A DNA stretch of 61,526 nt from Bacteroidales bacterium (GTDB taxonomy: Bacteria; Bacteroidota; Bacteroidia; Bacteroidales; VadinHA17). The notes beneath the pieces are model-generated. The model ran no database searches. It was given only the letters and a program-made list of their open reading frames with translations, and was not told the DNA's origin. A program made the position numbers and the translations under genes. Below, one piece after another: positions 42,833-51,543 of this stretch (the stretch's first letter is position 1; every line of letters begins with the position of its first letter). The stretch spans positions 1 through 61,526 of the forward strand of contig JAGGWN010000119.1 of the NCBI GenBank assembly GCA_021157415.1, given 5' to 3'.

Positions 42833-43470
42833 AATTTTATTTTGTTTACAAAGTTTTGGATACGTGAGATGTTTTTGACCCCCGGGGCTCTTTCAAAACG
42901 GCTGTTGATGTCCAGCGCATACAAACGGGGCAGTTTCAGGGTTACAGGATCATCAAGGATGCTTTCATCTATTCCCCCGCTCAGAAAAAACGGCACATTC
43001 AGGTCATATCCGGCAAGGACTTCCTTGTTGAAGGTTATGCCGCTTCCTCCGTGCTGGGAGGTGTAAGTGTCAAACAGAAAAAAATCGGCCACTCCCGCAT
43101 ACTCTTTCAGAAAGTCGTTGTCCGGAGGATCCTTGATCCCGAAAGCCTTGATGATTTTTATCCCGGAGACCTCTTCCCTGATGCGCCTGCAATACTCCGG
43201 TGTTTCATCACCGTGCAACTGAACATAATCCAGATTGAACTTTTTGGCGAAACTTTCCACAAGACAGGGATTCTCATCCACGAATACGCCTGCTTTCCGG
43301 ATATTTTCAGGGATGGTTTCTGTGATATTACGGGGCAGTTTACCGGCATAACGGGGTGAATCTTTGTAAAAGACAAACCCGATGAAGTCGATATCCAGTG
43401 CGGTCAGGGCCCTGATGTTGTCCGGGTCTCTCATCCCGCATACTTTGATTTTGATGTTTTTCATGTTCAT
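42829..43470 (-). CDS. trpF: Phosphoribosylanthranilate isomerase
   Basis: Amadori rearrangement of phosphoribosylanthranilate in Trp synthesis. 213 residues. [20 protein letters not shown] holds the catalytic Cys, and later [16 protein letters not shown] holds the Asp and phosphate loop, followed by [11 protein letters not shown] and [16 protein letters not shown]. Starts 11 bases after trpC; overlaps trpB by four bases. A Met two codons in is an alternative start. Confidence 0.95.
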   Translation of the reverse strand: MNMKNIKIKVCGMRDPDNIRALTALDIDFIGFVFYKDSPRYAGKLPRNITETIPENIRKAGVFVDENPCLVESFAKKFNLDYVQLHGDETPEYCRRIREEVSGIKIIKAFGIKDPPDNDFLKEYAGVADFFLFDTYTSQHGGSGITFNKEVLAGYDLNVPFFLSGGIDESILDDPVTLKLPRLYALDINSRFERAPGVKNISRIQNFVNKIKL

Positions 43471-43481
43471 GATTTAGGATA

Positions 43482-44267
43482 CTAAATTTTTATTTTTTCA
43501 ATAAATTGCCTGCATGTTTTTCCGGGATCGGATGTTTTCATGAATGTTTCGCCGACCAGGAAGCCCTGATAACCCGCTTTCTTCAGTACAATCGCATCTT
43601 CCGGTTCGCTGAGGCCACTTTCCGAGATTTTCACTCTATTTAGCGGGAGCAAAGGCGCTATTTCCAGTGCCTGCAGGATGTCCACCGCAAAGGTGGCCAG
43701 GTTCCGGTTGTTTACGCCAATCATATCCGCTTCTGCCGGTATTTTACGGATTTCATCCCTGTGGTGTATTTCAAAAAGGACCTCTAACCCCAGCTCTTTG
43801 GCCAGGGAAGCTAGAGCTTTAATCTTTTTGGATTCCAGTACGGCGGCGATCAGGAGAATAGCATCGGCACCGATTGCACATGATTCGATCACCTGATACT
43901 CATCAATGATAAAGTCTTTGCGGAGAACAGGCAGGGAGGTGACGCTTCGTGCTTTTTGCAGGTCTTCATTGCTGCCCCCGAAAAACGTTTCATCGGTGAG
44001 TACCGAGAGACCTGCGGCACCACCACTTTCGTAAGCCTGAGTGATGACTTCAGGAGAAGCCCCGGGATGAATATCTCCTCTGGAAGGAGAGGCCCTTTTG
44101 AATTCGGCGATGATCCCGGAACTGCCGGAAGCCGTAAGCGCCTGTGACAGAGAAATAGTCCGGCGAGAAAAGCAGGAACTGTTTTCAAGGACAGAGACCG
44201 GGACCGCTGTTTTACGGTGATCTGTTTCTTTTTGTTTGTGTGCAAGGATTTTTTCCAGAATATTCAT
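43482..44267 (-). CDS. trpC: Indole-3-glycerol phosphate synthase
   Basis: Closes the indole ring in Trp synthesis. 261 residues. Typical motifs are IIAEFKRASPSRGDIHPG (catalytic Lys), LRKDFIIDEYQVIES, ILLIAAVL, VLFEIHHRDE, IGVNNRNLATF and ISESGLSEPEDAIVLKKAG. Overlaps trpD by four bases (ATGA). Confidence 0.97.
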   Translation of the reverse strand: MNILEKILAHKQKETDHRKTAVPVSVLENSSCFSRRTISLSQALTASGSSGIIAEFKRASPSRGDIHPGASPEVITQAYESGGAAGLSVLTDETFFGGSNEDLQKARSVTSLPVLRKDFIIDEYQVIESCAIGADAILLIAAVLESKKIKALASLAKELGLEVLFEIHHRDEIRKIPAEADMIGVNNRNLATFAVDILQALEIAPLLPLNRVKISESGLSEPEDAIVLKKAGYQGFLVGETFMKTSDPGKTCRQFIEKIKI

Positions 44268-45259
44268 GATTGCATATCCATCAGGGTGTGAAAAACTTTT
44301 TTGGCCTTATCTGACAGCAGAGACTCTTCGGCCATGGCCGTTGTTTCTTCCAGGGATTTTTCCGGAAAATAACACAGCAATGCATAAGCAGCATTGGCTA
44401 CGACAACTTTGTTCTGGCCGGCAGTGCCCTGTCCTTCGAGGATATTCCTGAACAGCACGGCATTTTCCCGAAGATTCTCTCCTCCTTTGAGGGCAGCGGG
44501 AGGTATATATCCGAAAGAGAGCTCACCGGGTGAAATAGTTTGCTTTGCATCGTTGGTCACCAGACGAAAGTCGGAGGTCAGACTGACTTCGTCGTATCCA
44601 TCCAGCGAATGAACAATAAAATAACGGACGGGCGTCTTAGCATATACCCCTGCATACAGATCCTGTACTTCCCGGTTAAAGACCCCGATCAATTGCCGGG
44701 TGGGTCGGGCAGGGTTGACCATAGGGCCGAGAATATTAAAAAATGTTTTCAGCCTGAGTGTTTTTCTCACCGGAGCCACATTTTTTAAGGCCGGGTGAAA
44801 CAAAGGGGCATGCAGATAGCAAATGCCTGTTTTCTCCATTTCTTTTGCCAGCTTATCCTTGTTCGTGGAAAATGAATAGCCGAAATACTGCATAATATCA
44901 GAGGAGCCGGAGGCTGAGGAGGCGGCTGTATTGCCATGTTTTACCACTTTCGCTCCGGCACCGGCGGCGACGAAAGCAGTCAGGGTGGAAATATTGAAGG
45001 TATTTTTACCGTCGCCGCCGGTGCCGCAGACATCCAGTGTCTCATAACCGTTTAGATCGACCGGTACGGCCAGTTCAAGCAGTGCCTCCCTGAAACCGGC
45101 CAGCTCGCCGGCAGTAACCGGACGCATCATGTAAACGGTGAGAAAAGAAGAGATCTCAATATCCGAATACATGCCGGTGGCAACCTTTTTCAGTACTTCC
45201 TTTGCTTCTTTCTGACCCAGTACCTCCCCCTGCGTCAGCTTTTCCAGGACTTCTTTCAT
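44264..45259 (-). CDS. trpD: Anthranilate phosphoribosyltransferase
   Basis: Adds phosphoribose to anthranilate. 331 residues from the chosen start (MKEVLEKLTQGEVLGQKE); an upstream in-frame Met adds 19 unlikely residues. Core motifs: DVCGTGGDGKNTFNIS (PRPP loop), KHGNTAASSASGSSD and LGPMVNPARPTRQLIGVF. Starts 73 bases after the trpG stop. Confidence 0.96.
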   Translation of the reverse strand: MKEVLEKLTQGEVLGQKEAKEVLKKVATGMYSDIEISSFLTVYMMRPVTAGELAGFREALLELAVPVDLNGYETLDVCGTGGDGKNTFNISTLTAFVAAGAGAKVVKHGNTAASSASGSSDIMQYFGYSFSTNKDKLAKEMEKTGICYLHAPLFHPALKNVAPVRKTLRLKTFFNILGPMVNPARPTRQLIGVFNREVQDLYAGVYAKTPVRYFIVHSLDGYDEVSLTSDFRLVTNDAKQTISPGELSFGYIPPAALKGGENLRENAVLFRNILEGQGTAGQNKVVVANAAYALLCYFPEKSLEETTAMAEESLLSDKAKKVFHTLMDMQS

Positions 45260-45332
45260 GATGACAGGTTTTATTTTGTTTATGAGACAAGACATACCTT
45301 GTTTTTTCATTTTCATTGTCAGATATTCGATA

Positions 45333-45905
45333 TTAGTATGTATTCAACCAGTTTTCAATCATCTGGTATCCGTATTGTGTCATGATGGATTCGGGGTGGA
45401 ATTGTACCCCTCTGACATCGTATTTACTATGGGTGATTCCCATAATCTGTCCTGCGTCGTCTACGCTGTTGATCACCAGATCACCGGGCAGAGATTCAGG
45501 ATTGACCACCCAGGAATGATACCGGCCGGCCTGGATGGTTTCAGGCAGATTACGGAACAGAGGATCGGCGGTCAGCAGGTGGATACTGGTCTTGATGCCA
45601 TGAAAGGGTTGTTCCAGGTTGATTAACGATCCGCCAAAAGCTTCAGCAATAGTCTGATGTCCCAAGCAAACTCCCAAAATACTTTTTGACGGAGCATACT
45701 CCCGTATGACAGACAGTGACAAACCGGCTTCAGCGGGAATGCCGGGCCCGGGGGAAAGAATAATCTTGTCATAATCCCTGAGTATTTCCAGTGGAAATTC
45801 ATCGTTGCGGAACACATCCACCGGTCGGCCGGTAATCATGCTGACATAATTTACCAGATTGTAGGTAAAAGAGTCATAATTGTCTATAATTACTACTTTT
45901 ATCAT
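45333..45905 (-). CDS. trpG: Anthranilate synthase component II (glutamine amidotransferase)
   Basis: Supplies ammonia from glutamine to TrpE. 190 residues. Triad: Cys in ILGVCLGHQTIAEAFGG, with His and Glu in VRGVQFHPESIMTQYG. ILSPGPGIPAEAG is the oxyanion loop. Starts 6 bases after the trpE stop. Such subunits can also serve folate synthesis; context points to Trp. Confidence 0.94.
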   Translation of the reverse strand: MIKVVIIDNYDSFTYNLVNYVSMITGRPVDVFRNDEFPLEILRDYDKIILSPGPGIPAEAGLSLSVIREYAPSKSILGVCLGHQTIAEAFGGSLINLEQPFHGIKTSIHLLTADPLFRNLPETIQAGRYHSWVVNPESLPGDLVINSVDDAGQIMGITHSKYDVRGVQFHPESIMTQYGYQMIENWLNTY

Positions 45906-45911
45906 AATCTG

Positions 45912-47309
45912 TCAAATATTTTGTGCCATCAGGATGGCTTTTTTCAGGGCTGCCAGCTTGTTGTTTACTTCCTGCAGTTCGTTTTCTTCCGACGATCTGG
46001 ATACGATGCCTGCGCCTGCCTGGTAGAACAGGGTATTGTTCTTGCTGAGGAACGAGCGTATCATAATGGCATGGTTGAGGTTCCCGCCCGGATGTAAATA
46101 TCCGATGGCGCCTCCATAGAATCCCCGTGCCTGGTTTTCAATCCGGTCTATCAGCTCCATGGCTTTGTATTTGGGGGCACCGGTGAGGGTGCCGGCAGGG
46201 AAAGTGGCCCCCAGCATGCTGACAGAGTCTTCCGCATGGTCGAGCCGGGCAGACACGGTAGAGACCATGTGGATGACATGAGAATAAAACTGTATCTCCT
46301 GAAACTTCTCTACCCGGATGTCACTGCCATAGCGGCTCAGGTCATTGCGTGCCAGGTCAACCAGCATGGTATGCTCCGCATTTTCCTTTTCGTCTTGGGT
46401 CAGTTCGGAAGCAATTCTTTTGTCCTCTTCGTCATTTCCTGTTCGTTTGAAGGTCCCTGCAATGGGATTGATGTATGCACGGCGGTTTATAATTTTCAGA
46501 TGAGTCTCCGGGGACGATCCAAAAATCCGGTAATTACCGTAATCAAAATAAAACAAATAGGGGGAAGGGTTTACAGATCGCAGAGAACGGTAGAGGTTGA
46601 AATCGTCCCCCTGAAAATCCTGCTCAAACTGACGGGCCAGAACGATCTGGAAAACATCACCGCGAAAACAGTGTCTTTTCCCGGTTTTGACCATGCTGAG
46701 GTAGTCATCATCGGTGATATTGGAACGTTCCTCGCCGATCACTGAAAAACTGCCGGTGGCAACTGCCATCTTCCGGATGAACATCTCTATCTTTTCGATT
46801 TCCGACGATTCTCCGTCAAAAAGATTTTCGGTGATGAACATGGTATTGTTAAAATGATTAATGGTGATGACATATTTGTACAGACTGTAGCGGATATCGG
46901 GGATGGCATAAGATTCCCGTTGTGTAGCTGTCAGGGGAATGGTTTCAAAATAACGGATAGCGTCATAGGCAAGATACCCGAAAAAACCGTTCGGAGCCTC
47001 TGTTTTTTTCTGCGTGAATGAAAAACGATTCATAAACTCCGTGAACACGGGGGCGAAAGATCCTTCCAGAGGATAATCCTTTGTTAAACGATCCCTGATG
47101 GTTTCTTCCACATGGTGATCTATGACGGAAATGGTTACGACAGGTTGCAGACAGATGATAGAAAGACTGTCTTCACTACTGTGGTAATCGGAGCTCTCCA
47201 GCAGAACAGATTGGGGAAAAATCTCACGCATCTTCAGGTAGATCGCTACCGGAGTGAACGTGTCGGAGAGTATTTTTTTGATAGTGGAACGGATTCTGAT
47301 CTTTTTCAT
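45912..47309 (-). CDS. trpE: Anthranilate synthase component I
   Basis: Makes anthranilate from chorismate with TrpG. 465 residues. An N-terminal SVLLESSDYHS corresponds to the LLES Trp-binding feedback motif, which argues for TrpE rather than PabB. The chorismate domain has FRGDVFQIVLARQFEQ, IAGTFKRTGNDEEDKRIASE, ENAEHTMLVDLARNDLSRYG and FPAGTLTGAPKYKAMELIDR. First structural gene after the attenuator. Confidence 0.96.
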   Translation of the reverse strand: MKKIRIRSTIKKILSDTFTPVAIYLKMREIFPQSVLLESSDYHSSEDSLSIICLQPVVTISVIDHHVEETIRDRLTKDYPLEGSFAPVFTEFMNRFSFTQKKTEAPNGFFGYLAYDAIRYFETIPLTATQRESYAIPDIRYSLYKYVITINHFNNTMFITENLFDGESSEIEKIEMFIRKMAVATGSFSVIGEERSNITDDDYLSMVKTGKRHCFRGDVFQIVLARQFEQDFQGDDFNLYRSLRSVNPSPYLFYFDYGNYRIFGSSPETHLKIINRRAYINPIAGTFKRTGNDEEDKRIASELTQDEKENAEHTMLVDLARNDLSRYGSDIRVEKFQEIQFYSHVIHMVSTVSARLDHAEDSVSMLGATFPAGTLTGAPKYKAMELIDRIENQARGFYGGAIGYLHPGGNLNHAIMIRSFLSKNNTLFYQAGAGIVSRSSEENELQEVNNKLAALKKAILMAQNI

Positions 47310-47331
47310 TAGGTTTCTGGTGTATTTTCAT

Positions 47332-47364
47332 AAAAAAAGGGCTTACCGTAAACGATAAGCCCTT
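47332..47364 (-). terminator. trp attenuator terminator
   Basis: Arms 47353-47364 and 47337-47348 pair over 12 positions (one T-G) around a four-base loop, followed on the minus strand by seven T. It ends about 23 bases before the trpE ATG. Its loop and descending arm can instead pair with the leader (47386-47394). Confidence 0.85.
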
Positions 47365-47415
47365 GATGAGATCATAGCGATCGCCTTACGATAACATTCT
47401 GTTTTCGTTAAGCCA
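47337..47415 (-). promoter_or_regulatory. Ribosome-mediated trp attenuator region
   Basis: Three mutually exclusive pairings are visible on the minus-strand RNA. Hairpin 1:2 has a 14-base arm beginning at the end of the third Trp codon (GCUUAACG...), an GAA loop, and a matching arm with 12 of 14 pairs. Antiterminator: leader UUAUCGUAA (47394-47386) with UUACGGUAA (47351-47343), nine pairs including one U-G. Terminator: 47337-47364. When Trp is short, a ribosome stalled on the Trp codons would block the first arm, free the second and prevent the terminator; when Trp is plentiful the terminator forms. This is the classic logic, inferred from sequence. Confidence 0.8.
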
Positions 47416-47442
47416 CCACCAACATGTATAGGTTCTGTTCAT
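47386..47442 (-). CDS. trpL: trp leader peptide with three consecutive Trp codons
   Basis: ATG at 47442 to TAA at 47386. The 18-residue peptide MNRTYTCWWWLNENRMLS has TGG-TGG-TGG at codons 8-10. The stop codon lies inside the segment that forms the antiterminator. The ATG is about 13 bases after the predicted transcription start. Confidence 0.85.
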   Translation of the reverse strand: MNRTYTCWWWLNENRMLS

Positions 47443-47461
47443 TTTCTTTTCACTTACGGAG

Positions 47462-47491
47462 CAAAAATAGAAAAAAAATACAAAAAACAAA
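47462..47491 (-). promoter_or_regulatory. Promoter of the trp operon
   Basis: Minus-strand TTTG (47491-47488), 18-base spacer, TATTTTTG (47469-47462). Transcription would start near 47456. The -33 element lies only five bases after the clpX stop at 47496. Confidence 0.7.
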
Positions 47492-47495
47492 TCAA

Positions 47496-48731
47496 TCAGG
47501 CAATTTTTAGTTTTTGCAGGTTGACGCCTTCCAGTTTTTCTTTTGCGTATTTCAGCGTGATCGTCAGTTTTTTACGTTTACTGCCGGGGGTATGGAACAT
47601 GGCGTCGGTCATGATCGTTTCGCAGATTGATCTAAGCCCACGGGCGCCCAATTTAAATTCAACCGCTTTGTCAACAATATAATCCAGTACTTCTTTCTGG
47701 AACACCAGCTCGATGCCATCCATTTCGAACAGTTTGGTATATTGTTTTATAATGGCATTTTTAGGTTCGGTAAGGATACGGCGCAGGGCGGTTCTGTCGA
47801 GGGGGTGGAGATAGGTAAGCACCGGAAGACGTCCGATGATCTCAGGGATCAGCCCGTACGATTTCAGATCTTGCGGAGCGATATATTGAAGCAGGTTGTT
47901 TTTGTCGATCATTTCGCGGTTTTTAGAAGCGCCGAAACCGACAACCTGCGTATTCAGTCGGTTGGCGATCTTTTTTTCGATTCCGTCAAACGCTCCGCCA
48001 CAGATAAAAAGAATATTTTTTGTATCTACCGGGATCATTTTTTGTTCGGGATGTTTTCTCCCTCCCTGCGGAGGCACGTTTACGACAGATCCTTCCAGCA
48101 GTTTCAGCAGTCCCTGCTGGACCCCTTCGCCCGAAACGTCGCGTGTAATGGAGGGATTGTCTCCCTTCCGGGCGATCTTATCAATCTCATCGATGAAAAC
48201 GATTCCTTTTTCTGCCGCTGCCACATCATAGTCGGCTGCCTGCAACAAGCGCGTCAGGAGGCTTTCAATATCTTCTCCCACGTAACCTGCCTCCGTAAGC
48301 ACCGTAGCATCCACAATGGTGAAAGGGACATGCAGCATCTTGGCAATGGTACGGGCCAGCAGGGTTTTGCCCGTGCCGGTTTCCCCAACCATGATGATGT
48401 TTGATTTTTCAATCTCCACATCATCATGTGTGGAAGGTTGCGTAAGCCTTTTGTAATGATTGTAAACAGCCACGGAGATATATTTTTTGGCTTCTTCCTG
48501 GCCTATGACATACTGATCAAGAAATTCCTTGATCTTGGTGGGTTTCATTAACTCAATCTTGTTCATGTTGAGGTTGCTCTTGCCCTTCAGCTCTTCCTTC
48601 ATGATCCCGTAAGCCTGCTCTATACAATGATCGCAGATATATCCGCTGATGCCCGAGATGAGCAGGTTGGTATCCTTTTTTTCACGTCCGCAAAACGAAC
48701 AACGTTCCATATGATCGGAATTTTTCATCAC
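47496..48731 (-). CDS. clpX: ATP-dependent Clp protease ATP-binding subunit ClpX
   Basis: AAA+ unfoldase that feeds ClpP. 411 residues. Zinc domain CSFCGREKKDTNLLISG...CDHC near the N-terminus, Walker A IIMVGETGTGKTLLART, Walker B KGIVFIDEIDKIARKG, sensor region and the C-terminal KLGARGLRSICETIMTDAMF. The start is uncertain: a promoter-like TAACTTTG ends 3 bases before this ATG, so the message may be nearly leaderless, or the Met at codon 8 (MERCSFCGREKK, 48710) is used. Confidence 0.95.
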   Translation of the reverse strand: MMKNSDHMERCSFCGREKKDTNLLISGISGYICDHCIEQAYGIMKEELKGKSNLNMNKIELMKPTKIKEFLDQYVIGQEEAKKYISVAVYNHYKRLTQPSTHDDVEIEKSNIIMVGETGTGKTLLARTIAKMLHVPFTIVDATVLTEAGYVGEDIESLLTRLLQAADYDVAAAEKGIVFIDEIDKIARKGDNPSITRDVSGEGVQQGLLKLLEGSVVNVPPQGGRKHPEQKMIPVDTKNILFICGGAFDGIEKKIANRLNTQVVGFGASKNREMIDKNNLLQYIAPQDLKSYGLIPEIIGRLPVLTYLHPLDRTALRRILTEPKNAIIKQYTKLFEMDGIELVFQKEVLDYIVDKAVEFKLGARGLRSICETIMTDAMFHTPGSKRKKLTITLKYAKEKLEGVNLQKLKIA

Positions 48732-48733
48732 TG

Positions 48734-48741
48734 CAAAGTTA
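48734..48741 (-). promoter_or_regulatory. Candidate promoter for clpX
   Basis: TAACTTTG matches TAnnTTTG but lies only 3 bases before the first ATG of clpX, which bears on the start choice. Could be a chance match. Confidence 0.3.
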
Positions 48742-48800
48742 ACGAAAAAAGATAAAAGGGATTATTTATGCCCCCCTTAAGTTTTTAAGGATTAAAATAT

Positions 48801-49496
48801 TTATTTTTTTGGTGTGTGATTTCTTTCCAGGATTTCATCGATCATCCCGTAGGTCTTGGCTTCCTCGGCCGTCATCCAGAAATCACGGTCCGAATCTTTG
48901 GAAACTTTCTTAAGCGGGTTTCCCGAATGTTCAGAGATAATGGAGTAAAGCTCGTGTCTGAGTTTGACAATTTCACGGGTAGTGATCTCGATGTCAGAAG
49001 CCGGTCCCTGTACGCCGCCCATAGGTTGATGAATCATTACCCTGGAGTGTTTGAGAGCCGATCTTTTCCCTTTGGTTCCGGCACAGAGCAGGACAGCTCC
49101 CATAGAAGCAGCAATGCCCGTGCAGATAGTGGCAACATCACAGCCGATGTATTGCATGGTGTCATAGATGCCCAGCCCGGCATATACAGAGCCACCGGGT
49201 GTGTTGAGATAGATCTGGATATCTTTCCCCGGTTCCGAAGACTCCAGATACAATAACTGGGCTTCTACAATGTTGGCTACATAGTCGTCAATGGCCAGAC
49301 CGATGAAAATAATGCGATCCATCATCAACCGTGAGAAAACATCCATGGAGGCTACATTCAACTGTCGTTCTTCGATGATGGTAGGTGAGATGTAGTTGTT
49401 ATAAACCGACATATACTGGTCCAGCCCCAGCGGGTTTATTCCGATATGTTTTGTGGCAAATTTTTTAAAATCGTCCTGTGTTTTCATGATATACAT
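48801..49496 (-). CDS. clpP: ATP-dependent Clp protease proteolytic subunit ClpP
   Basis: Forms the double-ring serine protease chamber used by ClpX. 231 residues. Catalytic Ser in GIAASMGAVLLCAG, His in SRVMIHQPMGGVQG, Asp in DSDRDFWMTAEEAKTYGMI. The N-terminal 35 residues (KFATKHIGINPLGLDQYMSV) may be a propeptide. Between tig and clpX on the same strand, the usual order. The codon before MKTQDD is also Met (MYIMKT), so the exact start is not fixed. Confidence 0.96.
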   Translation of the reverse strand: MYIMKTQDDFKKFATKHIGINPLGLDQYMSVYNNYISPTIIEERQLNVASMDVFSRLMMDRIIFIGLAIDDYVANIVEAQLLYLESSEPGKDIQIYLNTPGGSVYAGLGIYDTMQYIGCDVATICTGIAASMGAVLLCAGTKGKRSALKHSRVMIHQPMGGVQGPASDIEITTREIVKLRHELYSIISEHSGNPLKKVSKDSDRDFWMTAEEAKTYGMIDEILERNHTPKK

Positions 49497-49524
49497 AGTT
49501 TAATTTAGGACATAAATGTACTAA

Positions 49525-50907
49525 CTATTTTTTTTCTTTTTTGGCTTTTTCTTCTTTCTCGATCATGTCAAAGAAGTCTTTTCGTGAGATCTCTTTTTCC
49601 TCCAGTTTGATCATGGTTTTCAGGTAATCAAAGACCTTATTGTTCAGTACACCGGATACAAAACGGTTATAATCTTCTTCTTTTTTAAGTCTTTCCTCGG
49701 CATATTGTGCAATCTGTTCATCGGGAAGATAACCCAGTCCGTATTGTCTGAACTGTTCCCGGGTCACGGCCATGGCATATTCCCGCAATTCTTCCTCGGC
49801 AACTTTTATCTCAGCCATTTCTGCGATCTTATCCCTTATCAGTTGCCATTTCAAATCGTCCAGGAAAAGATCGAACTCTTTTTCAATCTGTTCGGGGGTG
49901 AATTTCTCTTTGTTGGTAGCGATCAGCCAGCGCTTTAAAAAGGCCTCGGGCAGCGGCGGGTCGATCAGGGATATCAATTTCCTGCGGACGTCTGTCTGAT
50001 AATGCATATTGCTTTCACTATCCAGTTGATGGCGGAGCAGGTCGTCTATTTTCTCTATAAACTCTTCGTGTGTTTTTACAACGTCTTTTCCGAAAAGCTT
50101 GTCGTAAAACCCCTGGTTTTCTTCAGCATCCTGAAAACGCCTGATATCTTTTATCTCAAACAGGAAATGCGGCTTAACTTCTTCCAGGGTTTCCCGGCCT
50201 ATTTTCAGGGCAGCAGCTCTTTCTTCCTCGCCGGGATAAACGTGTTTGATCTCCAGCAGGACTTTGTCTCCTTTGTGTTTGCCAAGCAGGGAATTTTTGG
50301 TTTCTTCATCTTTGATATCAGGCATGTTGATTACGGCTTCTTCAATATGAATGCCGTTTTCTACGGGGTTTCCTTCGGTATCCGTTTCAGTTAATTTCCC
50401 GTCCAGCATGTCTTTTTCCCCAACCTCATCCACACTCTTCATCTCTCCGAGCTGAGCCAGATAGCTGTTTATGGTTTCTTTCCTGAGTTCGTCGTCAATT
50501 TTAATTTTGTAGTAAGGAACCTTGATTTGTTTTGTAAGATTGATCTCCAGTTTGGGGGAAAGTCCAAGATCAACGAAGAAATGGAAAGTGTCCTGTTTTT
50601 CCCAGTCAAATTCTTCTTTTTTCTCCTCATTGGGAAGAGGTTCACCGAGGATATCCAGTTTGTTTTCCTGCACATAGCTGGTAATGGACTCGTTCAGAAT
50701 CTTATTGACTTCCTCCACCAAAACGGGGACCCGATGGAGTTTTTTAATAAGCCCAAAAGGCACTTTTCCCGGGCGGAAACCATCCATAACGGCTTTTTTC
50801 CTGTAGTCTCTCAATATTTTATCTACCCTTTCTTCGTAATCCTCCGGGGTGATCTCAACAGCCAAAGTAATATTCAGATCATCAACTTTTTCCTGCGTAA
50901 TGTTCAT
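49525..50907 (-). CDS. tig: Trigger factor
   Basis: Ribosome-bound chaperone. 460 residues. N-terminal ribosome-binding domain (MNITQEKVDDLNITLAVEIT, with the FRPGKVPFGLIKK signature loop near residues 44-56), then a middle domain that lacks a clear FKBP peptidyl-prolyl isomerase motif, and a C-terminal helical cradle with Glu/Lys-rich ends (EKEEKAKKEKK). Bacteroidota trigger factors are known to be divergent in the middle. The tRNA-Leu terminator ends 20 bases before its start. Confidence 0.9.
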   Translation of the reverse strand: MNITQEKVDDLNITLAVEITPEDYEERVDKILRDYRKKAVMDGFRPGKVPFGLIKKLHRVPVLVEEVNKILNESITSYVQENKLDILGEPLPNEEKKEEFDWEKQDTFHFFVDLGLSPKLEINLTKQIKVPYYKIKIDDELRKETINSYLAQLGEMKSVDEVGEKDMLDGKLTETDTEGNPVENGIHIEEAVINMPDIKDEETKNSLLGKHKGDKVLLEIKHVYPGEEERAAALKIGRETLEEVKPHFLFEIKDIRRFQDAEENQGFYDKLFGKDVVKTHEEFIEKIDDLLRHQLDSESNMHYQTDVRRKLISLIDPPLPEAFLKRWLIATNKEKFTPEQIEKEFDLFLDDLKWQLIRDKIAEMAEIKVAEEELREYAMAVTREQFRQYGLGYLPDEQIAQYAEERLKKEEDYNRFVSGVLNNKVFDYLKTMIKLEEKEISRKDFFDMIEKEEKAKKEKK

Positions 50908-50926
50908 CTTATAATCATTAAATTGT

Positions 50927-50948
50927 TAAAAAAACCGCTTTTTAGCGG
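50927..50948 (-). terminator. Terminator after tRNA-Leu
   Basis: CCGCT (50935-50939) and AGCGG (50944-50948) pair, followed on the minus strand by seven T. It starts 16 bases after the tRNA end. Confidence 0.8.
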
Positions 50949-50963
50949 CTGTATTGTTGTTCG

Positions 50964-51045
50964 TGCGGATGAAGGGACTCGAACCCCCACGCCCGAAGGC
51001 ACCAGATCCTAAGTCTGACGCGTCTACCAATTCCGCCACATCCGC
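50964..51045 (-). tRNA. tRNA-Leu (anticodon UAG)
   Basis: Cloverleaf on the minus strand: acceptor GCGGATG with CATCCGC, D-arm GTGGCGGAATTGGTAGACGC, anticodon stem-loop with TAG at the centre of CTTAGGA, a long variable arm (GGTGCCTTCGGGCGT) typical of class II tRNA-Leu, T-arm GTGGGGGTTCGAGTCCCTTC, discriminator A. CCA is not encoded. Reads CUN Leu codons. A TATCTTTG promoter box is 12 bases upstream. Confidence 0.95.
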
Positions 51046-51056
51046 AAAATTTCCGG

Positions 51057-51064
51057 CAAAGATA
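51057..51064 (-). promoter_or_regulatory. Promoter -7 box for tRNA-Leu
   Basis: TATCTTTG on the minus strand matches TAnnTTTG and ends 12 bases before the tRNA start. Confidence 0.55.
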
Positions 51065-51169
51065 GGAATTTTTTCCCACCTGTAAAATGAATCTCCCCGC
51101 TGCCAACAAACGGGGTATCATCATAGTTGTTAGTAAAATTTTCCCCCTTGCGGCGTGGCATCCCCCCCC

Positions 51170-51245
51170 TTGTCCGCCCACCGGCGGATTGTCCGCCCAC
51201 CGGCGGATTGTCCGCCCACCGGCGGATTGTCCGCCCACCGGCGGG
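51170..51245. repeat. Four tandem 19-base palindromic repeats
   Basis: Units at 51170-51188, 51189-51207, 51208-51226 and 51227-51245. The first three are identical and the fourth differs at its last base. Each unit holds TCCGCC-CACC-GGCGGA, a perfect 6-pair hairpin. It follows the tRNA-Leu region upstream side; no gene covers it. Confidence 0.85.
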
Positions 51246-51543
51246 TTAAGTTAAAAAGAAGATATGCACGGGTTATTCATAAAATAATCTCCGAACAACT
51301 ATTTTTTTAACTTTAGGAGGTAAACGTAAAAATCAAGTTTTATGAAATGAAGCTTATCAGTTAATAAAAAAGGAGTATTGTTTGGAGCATGAAGATAAAT
51401 AGTTCAAAACCTCAACGGATAATTTTAAGCCGTCTTCTCGTTCCGCTACAGGCCCCTGCGGTACCTTTCGAAGCCTCTCAGGTACAGCAAGGTGCTAAAG
51501 CTTCCAAAGGCGGCCGTAGCCTTTGGCCGAGGTCTCAGCAACA

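Noticed and set aside
45333-47309. Folate branch (pabA/pabB) rather than trpG/trpE
   Set aside because: LLES feedback motif, trp leader and the complete trp gene order favour the tryptophan pathway.
51170-51245. CRISPR array
   Set aside because: Units are adjacent with no spacers, are only 19 bases, and no cas genes are near; better seen as a palindromic tandem repeat.
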